DNA from: DASSUW01 sp963740605
GTDB lineage: Bacteria > Actinomycetota > Thermoleophilia > Solirubrobacterales > Solirubrobacteraceae
Assembly (NCBI GenBank): GCA_963740605.1
Contig: CAVUFC010000026.1
Coordinates: 186,001-250,000 of the forward strand
Reading direction: 5' to 3'
Length of the DNA stretch: 64,000 bases
The notes under the pieces were generated by a model. The model saw only the letters and a list, made by a program, of their open reading frames with translations, was not told the DNA's origin and did not search any database. The position numbers and the translations under genes were made by a program. This document shows, piece after piece, positions 51,569-59,514 of this stretch. Position 1 is the stretch's first letter. Each line of letters starts with the position of its first letter.

Positions 51569-52804
51569 ATGGGAAGGGAGACGGCCCCGGCGGGCCTTGC
51601 GAACCAGCGCGCCGTGCGGCGCCACAACCTCGGCGTCGTGCTCCGTCATCTGTCAGAACACGGACCGCGTTCGCGGGCGACGATCGCTCTCGAGACCGGG
51701 CTCAACAAGACCACCGTCTCGAGCCTCGTCACCGAGCTGATCGGATTCGATCTGGTCGTCGAGCGCGGGCTCGAGCAGCGTGGGACGGTCGGCCGGCCCG
51801 GCCAGGTCGTCGAGCTGTCCGGCGAGGGCGTCGTGGCACTCGGGCTGGAGGTCAACGTCGACTACCTGGCCGTGCGCGCGCTCGACCTCACCGGTACCGA
51901 ACGCCACCGCAGCCTCGACGTGCGCGACAACCGCAACGTGCCGGTCGCCAAGGTGCTCGACCGGCTGGCCGAGCACGCCGGCACCGCGCTCGACGCTGTG
52001 CGCGGCGAGGGCCTGCGACCGGTCGGCGCCACCGTCGCGCTGCCCGGCATCGTCGACGCCGCCAACGGCACGCTGCTGCGAGCGCCGAACCTCGACTGGA
52101 CCGACGTCGCGGTGGTCGACGAGCTCCGCGAGCGTCTAGCCATCCCGCCCACCCCGTCGTTCCTGCTCGCGGCCGACAACGAGGCCAACCTCGCCGCGCT
52201 CGCCGAGCTGTGGGAGGGGACCGCGCGCGGGTTCAGCGACGTGCTCTACGTGTCGGGCGAGATCGGCGTCGGCGGCGGCATCATCATCGGCGGCGAGCTG
52301 TTCCGTGGCCAGCAGGGGTTCGGCGGCGAGTTCGGGCACATGACGATCGATCCGGGGGGGCGCCCGTGCGCGTGCGGCAGCCGTGGCTGCCTGGAGACCG
52401 TGGTCGGCCTCGAGGCGCTGCTGGAGAGCGCCGGCCTCGATCCCAGCGGCGCGGCGACCACGACCGGCTCCGGCGAGCCGGTGTCGACGCTCGCCGGCCG
52501 CGCCCGCGCGGGCGACGAGCAGGCGCTCGCCGCGCTGCGCGAGAGCGGCCGCTGGCTGGGCATCGCGATCGCCTCGGCGGCGAACCTGCTGAACTTCCAG
52601 GCCGTCGTCCTCGGCGGCTTCTTCGGCCAGCTCTCGACGTGGCTCGCGGCGCCGATCGCGCGCGAGCTCGAGGTGCACGTTCTGGCCTCCGACTGGGCGG
52701 TTCCGCGCGTACTGCCGTCGACGCTGGGACCCGAGGCCGCGGTGCGTGGAGCGGCGGCGCAATCGCTCCGGCGGGTGCTGGCGGATCCCGCCATGGCCGT
52801 ATGA
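51569..52804 (+). CDS. ROK-family transcriptional repressor
   Basis: 411 residues. Winged helix with RSRATIALETGLNKTTVSSL, then a ROK domain with GEIGVGGGIIIGGELFRG, GGEFGHMTID and the zinc motif CACGSRGCLE. The opening VRRHNLGVVLRHLSEHGP is typical of NagC/XylR-type regulators. It follows the Liv importer and may control it, though ROK proteins usually sense sugars. If so the Liv substrate may be a sugar-derived compound, in line with the sugar-type operon on the other side. Confidence 0.9.
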   Translation: MGRETAPAGLANQRAVRRHNLGVVLRHLSEHGPRSRATIALETGLNKTTVSSLVTELIGFDLVVERGLEQRGTVGRPGQVVELSGEGVVALGLEVNVDYLAVRALDLTGTERHRSLDVRDNRNVPVAKVLDRLAEHAGTALDAVRGEGLRPVGATVALPGIVDAANGTLLRAPNLDWTDVAVVDELRERLAIPPTPSFLLAADNEANLAALAELWEGTARGFSDVLYVSGEIGVGGGIIIGGELFRGQQGFGGEFGHMTIDPGGRPCACGSRGCLETVVGLEALLESAGLDPSGAATTTGSGEPVSTLAGRARAGDEQALAALRESGRWLGIAIASAANLLNFQAVVLGGFFGQLSTWLAAPIARELEVHVLASDWAVPRVLPSTLGPEAAVRGAAAQSLRRVLADPAMAV

Positions 52805-52805
52805 C

Positions 52806-52811
52806 TACACT
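52806..52811 (+). promoter_or_regulatory. Possible -10 element of cysM
   Basis: TACACT matches four of six bases of the -10 consensus and lies nine bases before the cysM ATG, again suggesting a near-leaderless mRNA. No matching -35 is evident within the ROK 3' end. Confidence 0.3.
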
Positions 52812-52820
52812 TTGTGAAGC

Positions 52821-53789
52821 ATGGCGCAGCAATTGGGAAACCGCCCATGCGGCGGGCGTTATGGGGACATCGTGCAGGCGATCGGCAACACGCCGCTCGT
52901 GGAGCTCAAGCGCCTCTCGCCCAAGCCCGGCGTGCGCATCTGGGCCAAGCTCGAGTCCCATAACCCGACCGGCTCGATCAAGGACCGCGTTGCGCGCTCG
53001 CTGATCGAGTCCGCCGAGGAGGACGGCGCGATCCTGCCCGGCCAGACGATCCTCGAGCCGACCTCTGGCAACACCGGCATCGCGCTCGCGATGATCTGCT
53101 CGCGCAAGGGCTATCCGGTCAAGGTCGTCATGCCCGACAACGTGACCAAGGAGCGCACGCAGCTCCTGCAGATGTACGGCGCCGAGATCGTTTACTCCGA
53201 GGGCTCCAAAGGCTCCAACGGCGCCGTCGAGCTCGCGCTCGAGATGGCCGAGAAGGACGCCTCGTACTACATGCCCTACCAGTACGGGAACCAGGCGAAC
53301 CCGCTGGCGCACTACAACGGCACGGCGCCGGAGCTCCTCGAGGAGCTCGACGAGATCACCGCGTTCGTGGCCGGTCTCGGCACCGGCGGCACGCTGATGG
53401 GCGTCGGTCGGCGGTTGCGTGAGGAGCTCGGTGACGCGGTGAAGATCGTCGCGGCGGAGCCGATGCAGGGTGAGCCGGTGCAGGGCCTGCGCTCGCTGGA
53501 CGACGGCTTCATCCCGCCGATCATCGATCTCTCGCTGCTGGACCGGAAGATCTTCGTCACGAACCACGACGCGATCGTGTGGACGCGCCGCCTGCTCGAC
53601 GAGGAGGGCATCTTCGCGGGCGTGTCGTCGGGCGCGATCGCCTCGATCGCCGTCCGGATCGCCGGCGAGCTCGACGAGGGCAACGTGGTCTTCATCGTGT
53701 GCGACGACGGCTGGAAGTACCTCTCCTCCGGCGTCTACACGCTGCCGGTGGAGGAGATCGAGAACCTGGACTCCACCGTCTGGTGGTAG
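52821..53789 (+). CDS. cysM: Cysteine synthase, CysM (CysO-dependent) type
   Basis: 322 residues, fold type II PLP enzyme. Schiff-base lysine K54 in NPTGSIKDR, substrate loop PTSGNTG (80-86) and phosphate loop GTGGT (187-191). The segments YQYGNQANPLAHYNGT, FIPPIIDLSLLD and DGWKYLSSGVYTLP are close to mycobacterial CysM, which uses the thiocarboxylated sulphur carrier CysO and O-phosphoserine. A JAMM protease of the Mec type, which frees cysteine from CysO, is encoded 1.2 kb downstream and supports this. No CysO gene is visible between them. Confidence 0.9.
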   Translation: MAQQLGNRPCGGRYGDIVQAIGNTPLVELKRLSPKPGVRIWAKLESHNPTGSIKDRVARSLIESAEEDGAILPGQTILEPTSGNTGIALAMICSRKGYPVKVVMPDNVTKERTQLLQMYGAEIVYSEGSKGSNGAVELALEMAEKDASYYMPYQYGNQANPLAHYNGTAPELLEELDEITAFVAGLGTGGTLMGVGRRLREELGDAVKIVAAEPMQGEPVQGLRSLDDGFIPPIIDLSLLDRKIFVTNHDAIVWTRRLLDEEGIFAGVSSGAIASIAVRIAGELDEGNVVFIVCDDGWKYLSSGVYTLPVEEIENLDSTVWW

Positions 53790-54235
53790 GGCGCCGCGCG
53801 CTGCTCCTCGGGGGCGGCGCGGCTCTGATCGCTGCCGGGTGCGGCAAGGACGAGGTCGTCGGCCCGCCGCCGGCGACGCAGGTGTTACTGCAGTCGCTCG
53901 GTGCCGAGCGCGCGCTGGCGCACGATCTCGACGGCTCGCGCGGGCTGCACGAGCAGATTCGCCTGCGCGCGCTCGATCGCGCGCGACGCCTCGCGTCCGC
54001 CGTCACCGCGGCCGGCGGAGGGGCGCACGACGTCCGGGCGCCCGACACGGCGCCGGACGCGTCCGCCGCACCGGGGCGTGCTCAGGCGGCCCTCGAGGCC
54101 CACGTCAGCGCGCTTCCCAGCCTCTCCGGGTCCGACCGGGCGCTCGGGACCGATCTCGTCGCCGAGTCCGCGGCCGACGCGGCGCTGCTGGACGCGCCCG
54201 GCACGGGCAGCGCGTTTCCCGGGACGCCGGCGTGA
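53783..54235 (+). CDS. Small exported lipoprotein, possibly ferritin-like
   Basis: 150 residues from GTG 53783, overlapping the cysM stop. The N-terminus GRRALLLGGGAALIAAGCG has paired arginines and a lipobox AAGC, so Tat or Sec export and lipidation are likely. The rest is mostly helical and Ala-rich (ARRLASAVTAAGGGAHDV), with E/H-containing helices such as GLHEQIRLRALDRAR. Arrangement and coupling with the next gene recall DUF4439-type ferritin-like pairs. Function unknown. Confidence 0.6.
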   Translation: MVGRRALLLGGGAALIAAGCGKDEVVGPPPATQVLLQSLGAERALAHDLDGSRGLHEQIRLRALDRARRLASAVTAAGGGAHDVRAPDTAPDASAAPGRAQAALEAHVSALPSLSGSDRALGTDLVAESAADAALLDAPGTGSAFPGTPA

Positions 54236-54714
54236 CCTCTCGGCGTCGCGACCTCCTTCTCGCCGGCGCGGCGCTCGTGCTGCTCCGTCCCGCAGCCGCC
54301 GGCGCGGCCACGCTCGACCACGACGGCGACGTCATCAAGCCCCTGATCGCGCGCGAGGAAGGGTCGGAGTTCGCCTACCGCGGGGCCGTGCCGGACGGCG
54401 CGCCGGAGCTCGGCGCGAACGCCAAGGACCACGCCGCGGCGCTGCGGACCCAGTTCCAGGCGCTCGGCCGCGGCACGACCCCGATCACCGCCGCCGACCT
54501 GGACGCCCCGACGCGCCGGCTCGCCGAGGCCGGGAACGCTGCCGACCGCCTCGACGCGGCGATCGCGCTGGAGGCGTCGCTCGTCGCCGACTATCGGCGC
54601 GCGGTCGAGCAACTCTCCGAGCCGGGCATCGTGCAGACCGCGGCGACGATCCTCGCCGGCCACTCGCAGCAGCACGCGCTGCTGAAGAAACTCGCCGGTC
54701 GGAACCCGTTCTAG
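54232..54714 (+). CDS. Tat-exported ferritin-like protein
   Basis: 160 residues from GTG 54232, overlapping the preceding gene as GTGA. Twin-arginine signal SRRRDLLLAGAALVLL ending near AAAGAA. Helices IAREEGSEFAYRGAV, AAIALEASLVADYRRAV and LAGHSQQHALLKKL place Glu and His as in ferritin-like four-helix bundles (DUF4439 group). A metal-binding or oxidative-defence role outside the membrane is possible. TatA is encoded 45 bases downstream. Confidence 0.65.
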   Translation: MTSRRRDLLLAGAALVLLRPAAAGAATLDHDGDVIKPLIAREEGSEFAYRGAVPDGAPELGANAKDHAAALRTQFQALGRGTTPITAADLDAPTRRLAEAGNAADRLDAAIALEASLVADYRRAVEQLSEPGIVQTAATILAGHSQQHALLKKLAGRNPF

Positions 54715-54759
54715 GCGGTACCCTCAATTGGCCGAGCCACCCCGGAGAGGAACACGGAT

Positions 54760-54984
54760 ATGCCTGGAAGCATCGGGCCTGGAGAGCTCATCATCGTCCT
54801 CGTGATCGCCCTTATCGTCCTGGGCCCGAAGCGCCTGCCGGAGGTGGGCCGCTCAGTCGGCAAGGGCATGCGCGAGTTCAAGGACGCGGTGAGCGGGATG
54901 AACCCGCTGGACAACGACGATGACGACGACGAGATCGAGGCCGATCGCAAGCCGGTTCGCGAGCGCGCAGGTACCCCCGAGTAG
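54760..54984 (+). CDS. tatA: Sec-independent translocase subunit TatA
   Basis: 74 residues. N-terminal helix IGPGELIIVLVIALIVLGP, hinge GPKRLPEVGRSVGKGMREFK as amphipathic helix, then a strongly acidic tail with DDDDDE. Polymerises in the membrane to pass folded Tat substrates; two likely substrates are encoded just upstream. A ribosome site GGAGAGG precedes the ATG. tatC is not in the window. Confidence 0.92.
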   Translation: MPGSIGPGELIIVLVIALIVLGPKRLPEVGRSVGKGMREFKDAVSGMNPLDNDDDDDEIEADRKPVRERAGTPE

Positions 54985-55397
54985 TGCGCATCACGCAGGC
55001 CCTGCTGGACGAGATCGTCGAACACGCGCGCGCTGAGGCACCGAATGAGTGCTGCGGAATGATCGCCGTGCAGGACGGGGTCGCCGTGGCGGTCCATCGC
55101 GCGCGCAACGCCGCCGCCAGCCCGCTGCGCTACGAGATGGACGGGATGGAGCAGTACAAGATCCAGACCGCGATCGAGGACGGCGGCTACGAGCTCGGCG
55201 CGATCTACCACTCGCACACGCGCTCCGATCCCGAGCCCTCGCAGACCGACATCAACCTCGCCTTCTATCCCGACGCGCTGTACGTGATCGTCGGCGTGAA
55301 GGGAGCGGAGCCCGACGTCCGGGCGTGGCGGATCGTCGACGGCGCGGTGTCCGAGGCCGCGTTCGAGGTTCAGAACGGCACGCACGCCGACGCCTGA
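54984..55397 (+). CDS. M67-family JAMM metalloprotease (Mec-like)
   Basis: 137 residues from GTG 54984, overlapping the tatA stop by one base. JAMM zinc site: E22 in PNECCGM, H76 and H78 in IYHSHTRSDPEPSQTD, S86, D89. In mycobacteria the homologue Mec removes the newly made cysteine from the C-terminus of CysO. With cysM close by, the same role is likely. Small and cytoplasmic. Confidence 0.9.
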   Translation: MRITQALLDEIVEHARAEAPNECCGMIAVQDGVAVAVHRARNAAASPLRYEMDGMEQYKIQTAIEDGGYELGAIYHSHTRSDPEPSQTDINLAFYPDALYVIVGVKGAEPDVRAWRIVDGAVSEAAFEVQNGTHADA

Positions 55398-55410
55398 GGG
55401 CGCGCCGCTG

Positions 55411-55887
55411 GTGTGCCCGTCGTGTGCCGCCGAGCATGAGCGCACGGAACGCTTCTGCCGCGACTGCGGGCTGCCGCTCGTCCTTTCCGACGTGGAGCCG
55501 GGAGAGGATCTGAGCGAGGCGCGCGAGCGCGCCCGCAAGGTGCTCCCGCGCTACTCCGAGGGACCTCTGGTGAAGGTCGGCTCGGCGCGCAACCAGGCCG
55601 AGGCCGAGATGCTCGAGAACCTGTTGCTCGAAGAGGGCATCCCGTCCCTGATCCGCCGCTCCGGCGGCTTCGACGTCCCGGACTTCCTCGCCGCCGGCCC
55701 GCGCGACATCCTCGTCCCGGCCTCGGGTTCTGAGCTGGCGCGCGACATCCTCGGCACGCCGGCGACTCCGCCGTCGTCGGCCGCATTCGGCGAGGGCACG
55801 CCGCAGTGGGTCAAGGCAATGGCGGTCGCGATGGCCGTGGCCATCGTGGCCCTGATCGCCGCGGGCGTCTTCGCGGCGGTGTTCTAG
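55411..55887 (+). CDS. Zinc-ribbon plus DUF2007-like membrane protein
   Basis: 158 residues. A four-cysteine zinc ribbon opens the protein (C2, C5, C16, C19). A DUF2007-like signal-transducing domain follows (VKVGSARNQAEAEMLENLL, EEGIPSLIRR), and one membrane helix ends it (VAMAVAIVALIAAGVFAAVF). Start GTG 55411. Likely a tail-anchored regulator; no partner is obvious. The 100 bases behind it lead to the LacI-type operator before the MFS gene. Confidence 0.75.
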   Translation: MCPSCAAEHERTERFCRDCGLPLVLSDVEPGEDLSEARERARKVLPRYSEGPLVKVGSARNQAEAEMLENLLLEEGIPSLIRRSGGFDVPDFLAAGPRDILVPASGSELARDILGTPATPPSSAAFGEGTPQWVKAMAVAMAVAIVALIAAGVFAAVF

Positions 55888-55985
55888 CGCTCGCGCGGCC
55901 TCGGTGCGGGCCGACCCCGCCGATCTCTCACCTCCCCACCCAGGCCCCAGCTCGCGAGCCCGCGAGGCGGCCGGCGGAGACGCGG

Positions 55986-56005
55986 CATAATGCAAACGTT
56001 TGTGA
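55986..56005 (+). promoter_or_regulatory. LacI-type operator at the start of the MFS gene
   Basis: TGCAAACGTTTGTG (55991-56004) differs from the perfect palindrome TGCAAACGTTTGCA found at 58211 by two bases. CATAAT (55986-55991) directly before it could be the -10, placing the start of transcription inside the operator. The LacI gene at 57147 in the same operon is the natural repressor. Confidence 0.65.
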
Positions 56006-56013
56006 GGACGACG

Positions 56014-57147
56014 ATGCTCCTCCCCGGAGGTGTGGTGCTGGCCGTGGGCGTGGCATCGTTCATGCGCGCGCCGCTCCTGCCGGAGATCGGGCGCGATCTT
56101 GGGGTCGGGGCGGCCTCACTGGCATTCCTGACCACGGCGTTCGCGGTCGGGCGGCTGGTGATGGACCTGCCGGCCGGGCGGGTCGCAGACGGGCTGCCGC
56201 CGGGGCGGGCGCTGGCGGGGAGCGGGCTCGGTGTCGCGGTCTCCGCGACGATCCTGGCAACCGCGCACACGCTCGCGCAGGCGCTTGCGGGGATGTTCTT
56301 CCTCGGCGCCGCGTCCGCCCTGACGAACACGACGGGTATGACGCTGTTCGCCACCAGCGCACCGGCCGCGCGCCGGGGCGCCGCGATGGCCGCGTTCTCG
56401 ATGGCGCTGATGACCGGCCAGACGCTCGGGCCGGGTGTGGGTGGCCTGATCGCCGGGATCGGTGGCTGGCGGCTTGCGCAGGCCGTGGCGGCCGGTATCG
56501 GGGTCGCCGTGATGGTCGTCTGCGTGCTCGCGCCGGCCGGACGCAGACGGGCCGCGGAGCCGCGTCGCGAGAGCAGCGATGGGAGCGGCCTCACGGGCAC
56601 CCAGGCGGCCGCGCTCGCCGCGGTCCCGTTCGCCGTCTTCTTCACGATGGGCGCGCTGCCGCAGACGCTGATCCCGGTGATCGGCTCGGATGACCTCGGG
56701 CTGTCGGCGTCGGCGATCGGCCTCGCGCTGGCTGTCGGCGGCGCCGCCCGCTTTGCCGGCGCGGCGGCCGCAGGCGCGGTCTCGGACCGTGTCTCGAGGA
56801 AGGCCGCCCTCATTCCCAGCCTGCTGATCATGGCCGGCGCGGTGGCGATTCTCGCGGCCCAGCCGACGCTCGCCACCTGGCTGCTCGCGATCGTGCTGCT
56901 GTCGATCGCCTCGTCCGGCATCGCGGTCGCCGCGACGATCATCGCCGACAACGTCCCGGCGGCGACCGTCGGGCGCCGCCTCGGGACGTTCCGCTTCACC
57001 GGCGACTTCGGGCTGCTCGCCGGCCCGGCGATCACCGGCCTGCTGTACCAGAACGTCGGCCGCGCTTCGGCGATGCTCGTCACCACGGCCGTGCTCGCCG
57101 CCACGGCGCTTGCCGCGATGCTGATCGTGCCGGGAGCGCGTGCATAA
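56014..57147 (+). CDS. MFS transporter
   Basis: 377 residues from ATG 56014, which has GAGGA ahead of it; ATG 55990, eight codons upstream, is part of the operator. Twelve hydrophobic segments; MFS motif variant GRLVMDLPAGRVADGLPPGR after the second helix and GAVSDRVSRKAALIP in the second half. Resembles sugar/drug antiporters of the AraJ/YjiJ type. Shares an operon with the LacI gene (TAATG overlap), so it probably moves a compound related to the repressor's inducer. Confidence 0.84.
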   Translation: MLLPGGVVLAVGVASFMRAPLLPEIGRDLGVGAASLAFLTTAFAVGRLVMDLPAGRVADGLPPGRALAGSGLGVAVSATILATAHTLAQALAGMFFLGAASALTNTTGMTLFATSAPAARRGAAMAAFSMALMTGQTLGPGVGGLIAGIGGWRLAQAVAAGIGVAVMVVCVLAPAGRRRAAEPRRESSDGSGLTGTQAAALAAVPFAVFFTMGALPQTLIPVIGSDDLGLSASAIGLALAVGGAARFAGAAAAGAVSDRVSRKAALIPSLLIMAGAVAILAAQPTLATWLLAIVLLSIASSGIAVAATIIADNVPAATVGRRLGTFRFTGDFGLLAGPAITGLLYQNVGRASAMLVTTAVLAATALAAMLIVPGARA

Positions 57148-58172
57148 TGCCGCGCGTGCCGGAGCGAGCGACGCTCAGGGACGTGGCGCGAATCGCGGGC
57201 GTCCACCCAGGGACCGTCTCGCGGGCGCTCAACCCCGCCACCGAAGCGCTCGTGCGCGACGAGACGGTCCTGCGGGTGCGCGAGGTGGCCGAGCAGCTCG
57301 GCTACCGGCCGAACCCGCACGCCCGGGGCTTGAAGACCAACCGCAGCTTCACGATCGGCGTGATCGTGCCGGACATCCAGAATCCGCTGTTCCCGCCGAT
57401 CATCCGTGGCCTCGACGACCGCCTCGGCGAGGCCGGCTACACGGCGCTGATCGCCAACAGCGACAACGACCCGGCGCGCGAGCGCGTCGACTTTGAGGCG
57501 ATGCGCGCCCGCGCCGTCGACGGCTTCGTCACGGCCACCGCGCGGCTCGACCACGAGCTGCTCGACGAGTTCGCCGACCTCGGCATGCCGCTCGTGCTCG
57601 TCAATCGCCGCGTCGAGGACGGGAGCCTGCCGTCAGCTACGGCCGACGACCGCGCCGGCGTGCGGCTGGCGGTCGAGCACCTGGCCGGCCTCGGGCACAA
57701 GCGGATCGCCCACCTCGGCGGGCCTCAGGACGTCTCGACCGGCCGCCGGCGCCGGGAGGGCTTCGACGAGGCGATGGCGGCCGCGAAGCTCGAGCCGTCA
57801 TTGATCAAGGTCGGTCGCGCCTTCACCGAACCCGAGGGTGCGCGGCTGTGCGAGGAACTGCTCGCCGAGACCGAGCCACCGACGGCGATCGTCGCGGGCA
57901 ACGACCTGATGGCGCTCGGCTGCTACGACGTCTTCGCCGCACGCGGGATCGACTGCCCGGGTGACATCTCCGTGACCGGCTTCAACGACATGCCGTTCGC
58001 CGACCGCTTCGCCCCTCCGCTGACGACCGTGCGGATCCCGCACTACGAGATCGGGGTCGCTGCCGCACAGCTTCTGCTCGACGCCCTGCAGGGCTCCAAC
58101 GACGGCCCGACCGAGGTGATGCTGGCGCCTGAGTTGGTCGTCCGAGGCTCCACGCACACCCCGCGGGCTTGA
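57147..58172 (+). CDS. LacI-family transcriptional regulator of the second Liv operon
   Basis: 341 residues. Helix-turn-helix RDVARIAGVHPGTVSRALNP, hinge YRPNPHARGLKTNRSFTIGV, effector domain with VPDIQNPLFPPIIRGLDDRL and AIVAGNDLMALGCYDV. TGCAAACGTTTGCA-type sites occur before its own operon (55991) and before the binding-protein gene (58198-58224), so it probably controls both and itself. Its stop codon overlaps the -35 box of the next promoter. Confidence 0.9.
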   Translation: MPRVPERATLRDVARIAGVHPGTVSRALNPATEALVRDETVLRVREVAEQLGYRPNPHARGLKTNRSFTIGVIVPDIQNPLFPPIIRGLDDRLGEAGYTALIANSDNDPARERVDFEAMRARAVDGFVTATARLDHELLDEFADLGMPLVLVNRRVEDGSLPSATADDRAGVRLAVEHLAGLGHKRIAHLGGPQDVSTGRRRREGFDEAMAAAKLEPSLIKVGRAFTEPEGARLCEELLAETEPPTAIVAGNDLMALGCYDVFAARGIDCPGDISVTGFNDMPFADRFAPPLTTVRIPHYEIGVAAAQLLLDALQGSNDGPTEVMLAPELVVRGSTHTPRA

Positions 58173-58224
58173 CAACCCGCGACCGGACGGAGTAGGTTGC
58201 ACACGTTTGCTGCAAACGTTTGCA
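58169..58224 (+). promoter_or_regulatory. Promoter with two adjoining LacI-type operators
   Basis: TTGACA (58169-58174), 18-base spacer, TAGGTT (58193-58198). Then come two sites sharing one base: TGCACACGTTTGCT (58198-58211) and the perfect palindrome TGCAAACGTTTGCA (58211-58224), covering the start of transcription. Fourteen-base spacing puts their centres 13 bp apart, allowing close or alternative binding. GGAGGAGG and the binding-protein ATG follow. Confidence 0.78.
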
Positions 58225-58253
58225 ATCGGGGAGACTTGGAGGAGGTCCTCGGA

Positions 58254-59498
58254 ATGCGGAGACTGCGCTGGCTGGTCGTGGCCCTCATGGCTGCTGGGGT
58301 TCTGGGGCTCGTCGCCGCGGGCTGCGGCGGCGATGACGACTCCGCGTCGAGCGATTCCGGCGGTGGCGGTGGCGGCACGATCAAGATCGGCGCGTCGCTG
58401 CCGCTGACCGGAGACTTCTCCGAGCCCGGCAAGGCGGCGCAGCAGGGCTACAAGGTCTGGGAGGCCCTCACCAACGAGAAGGGCGGGCTGCTCAAGCGCA
58501 AGGTGCAGATGGTGATCAAGGACGACGCGTCGAACCAGAACACGATCGTCGCCGACTACAACGCGCTGATCAGCAAAGACAAGGTCGACCTGCTGCTCGG
58601 CACCTTCTCCTCGCTGCTCAACCTGCCCGCGTCGACGGTCGCCGAGCGCAACCGCATGCTGTTCGTCGAACCCGCCGGCGGCTCGCCCGACCTCTTCAAC
58701 CGCGGCTACAAGTACCTCTTCTTCGCCCAGCAGGCGACCGCCAACCACCAGGGCGACGTGTGGGCGAACTACATCGCCAACCTCCCCGCCGACCAGAAGC
58801 CCAAGACTGCGGCTTACCCGACGCTCGACGACCCGTTCGCGGGACCGACCTCCGAAGGGATCGAGGCGATCCTCTCCAAGGCGGGCGTCAAGACGGTCTA
58901 CCGCGAGACCTACACGATCGACAACGCCAACTTCGACGCGATCGCGTCCAGCATCAAGAGCAAGAACGCCGACCTCGTCGTCAACGGCGCGACGTTCGAG
59001 GACGGCGTCGGCCTGATCCGCTCGCTGCTGAAGGTCGGTTACACGCCGAACTGGCTGTACCAGACGACCGCGCCGTCGCTCGGCGACCAGTACGCGAAGG
59101 CGATCGGCAAGGAGAACACCGAGGGCATCTTCTACGCGGTCAGCCACTCGGCCGAGGCCAAGACCGCGGGGAACGAGGAGTTCGTCGCCAAGTACAAGGA
59201 GATGTTCGGCGGCACCGAGGTTCCCGAGGACGCGGCCGACGCGTACGCGGCCGCCGAGGTGATGGCGGCGGCGGTCAACGGGGTCGGCTCGATCGACGAT
59301 CAGCTCAAGCTCGCCGACTGGCTGCGCGGGAACTCGGTCGACACGATCCTCGGTCCGCTGAGCTGGAACGACGACGGCAGCCCGAAGGGCGAGTTCCTCG
59401 TCGGCCAGTGGCAGAGCGGCAAGCCCGAGATCGTGCTCCCGGAGGACGCGGCGACGTCCGACCAGATCGTCCCCGGCTGGAAGCCGGGCTCGAAGTGA
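58254..59498 (+). CDS. Liv-type ABC transporter substrate-binding lipoprotein
   Basis: 414 residues from ATG 58254 behind GGAGGAGG. Lipobox AAGC with C24, short Ser/Gly linker, then Peripla_BP_6: IKIGASLPLTGDFSEPGKA, VDLLLGTFSSLLNLPASTV and ADLVVNGATFEDGVGLIRSL. Closer to the subgroup binding aromatic acids and amides than to LivJ proper, judged loosely. Unlike the SBP at 48625 it lacks calcium-loop motifs. Feeds the permeases encoded next. Confidence 0.88.
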   Translation: MRRLRWLVVALMAAGVLGLVAAGCGGDDDSASSDSGGGGGGTIKIGASLPLTGDFSEPGKAAQQGYKVWEALTNEKGGLLKRKVQMVIKDDASNQNTIVADYNALISKDKVDLLLGTFSSLLNLPASTVAERNRMLFVEPAGGSPDLFNRGYKYLFFAQQATANHQGDVWANYIANLPADQKPKTAAYPTLDDPFAGPTSEGIEAILSKAGVKTVYRETYTIDNANFDAIASSIKSKNADLVVNGATFEDGVGLIRSLLKVGYTPNWLYQTTAPSLGDQYAKAIGKENTEGIFYAVSHSAEAKTAGNEEFVAKYKEMFGGTEVPEDAADAYAAAEVMAAAVNGVGSIDDQLKLADWLRGNSVDTILGPLSWNDDGSPKGEFLVGQWQSGKPEIVLPEDAATSDQIVPGWKPGSK

Positions 59499-59514
59499 GG
59501 CATCGTCCCGCCGG

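Noticed and set aside
54918..54945. GAC repeat as microsatellite
   Set aside because: It encodes the acidic tail common in actinobacterial TatA proteins.
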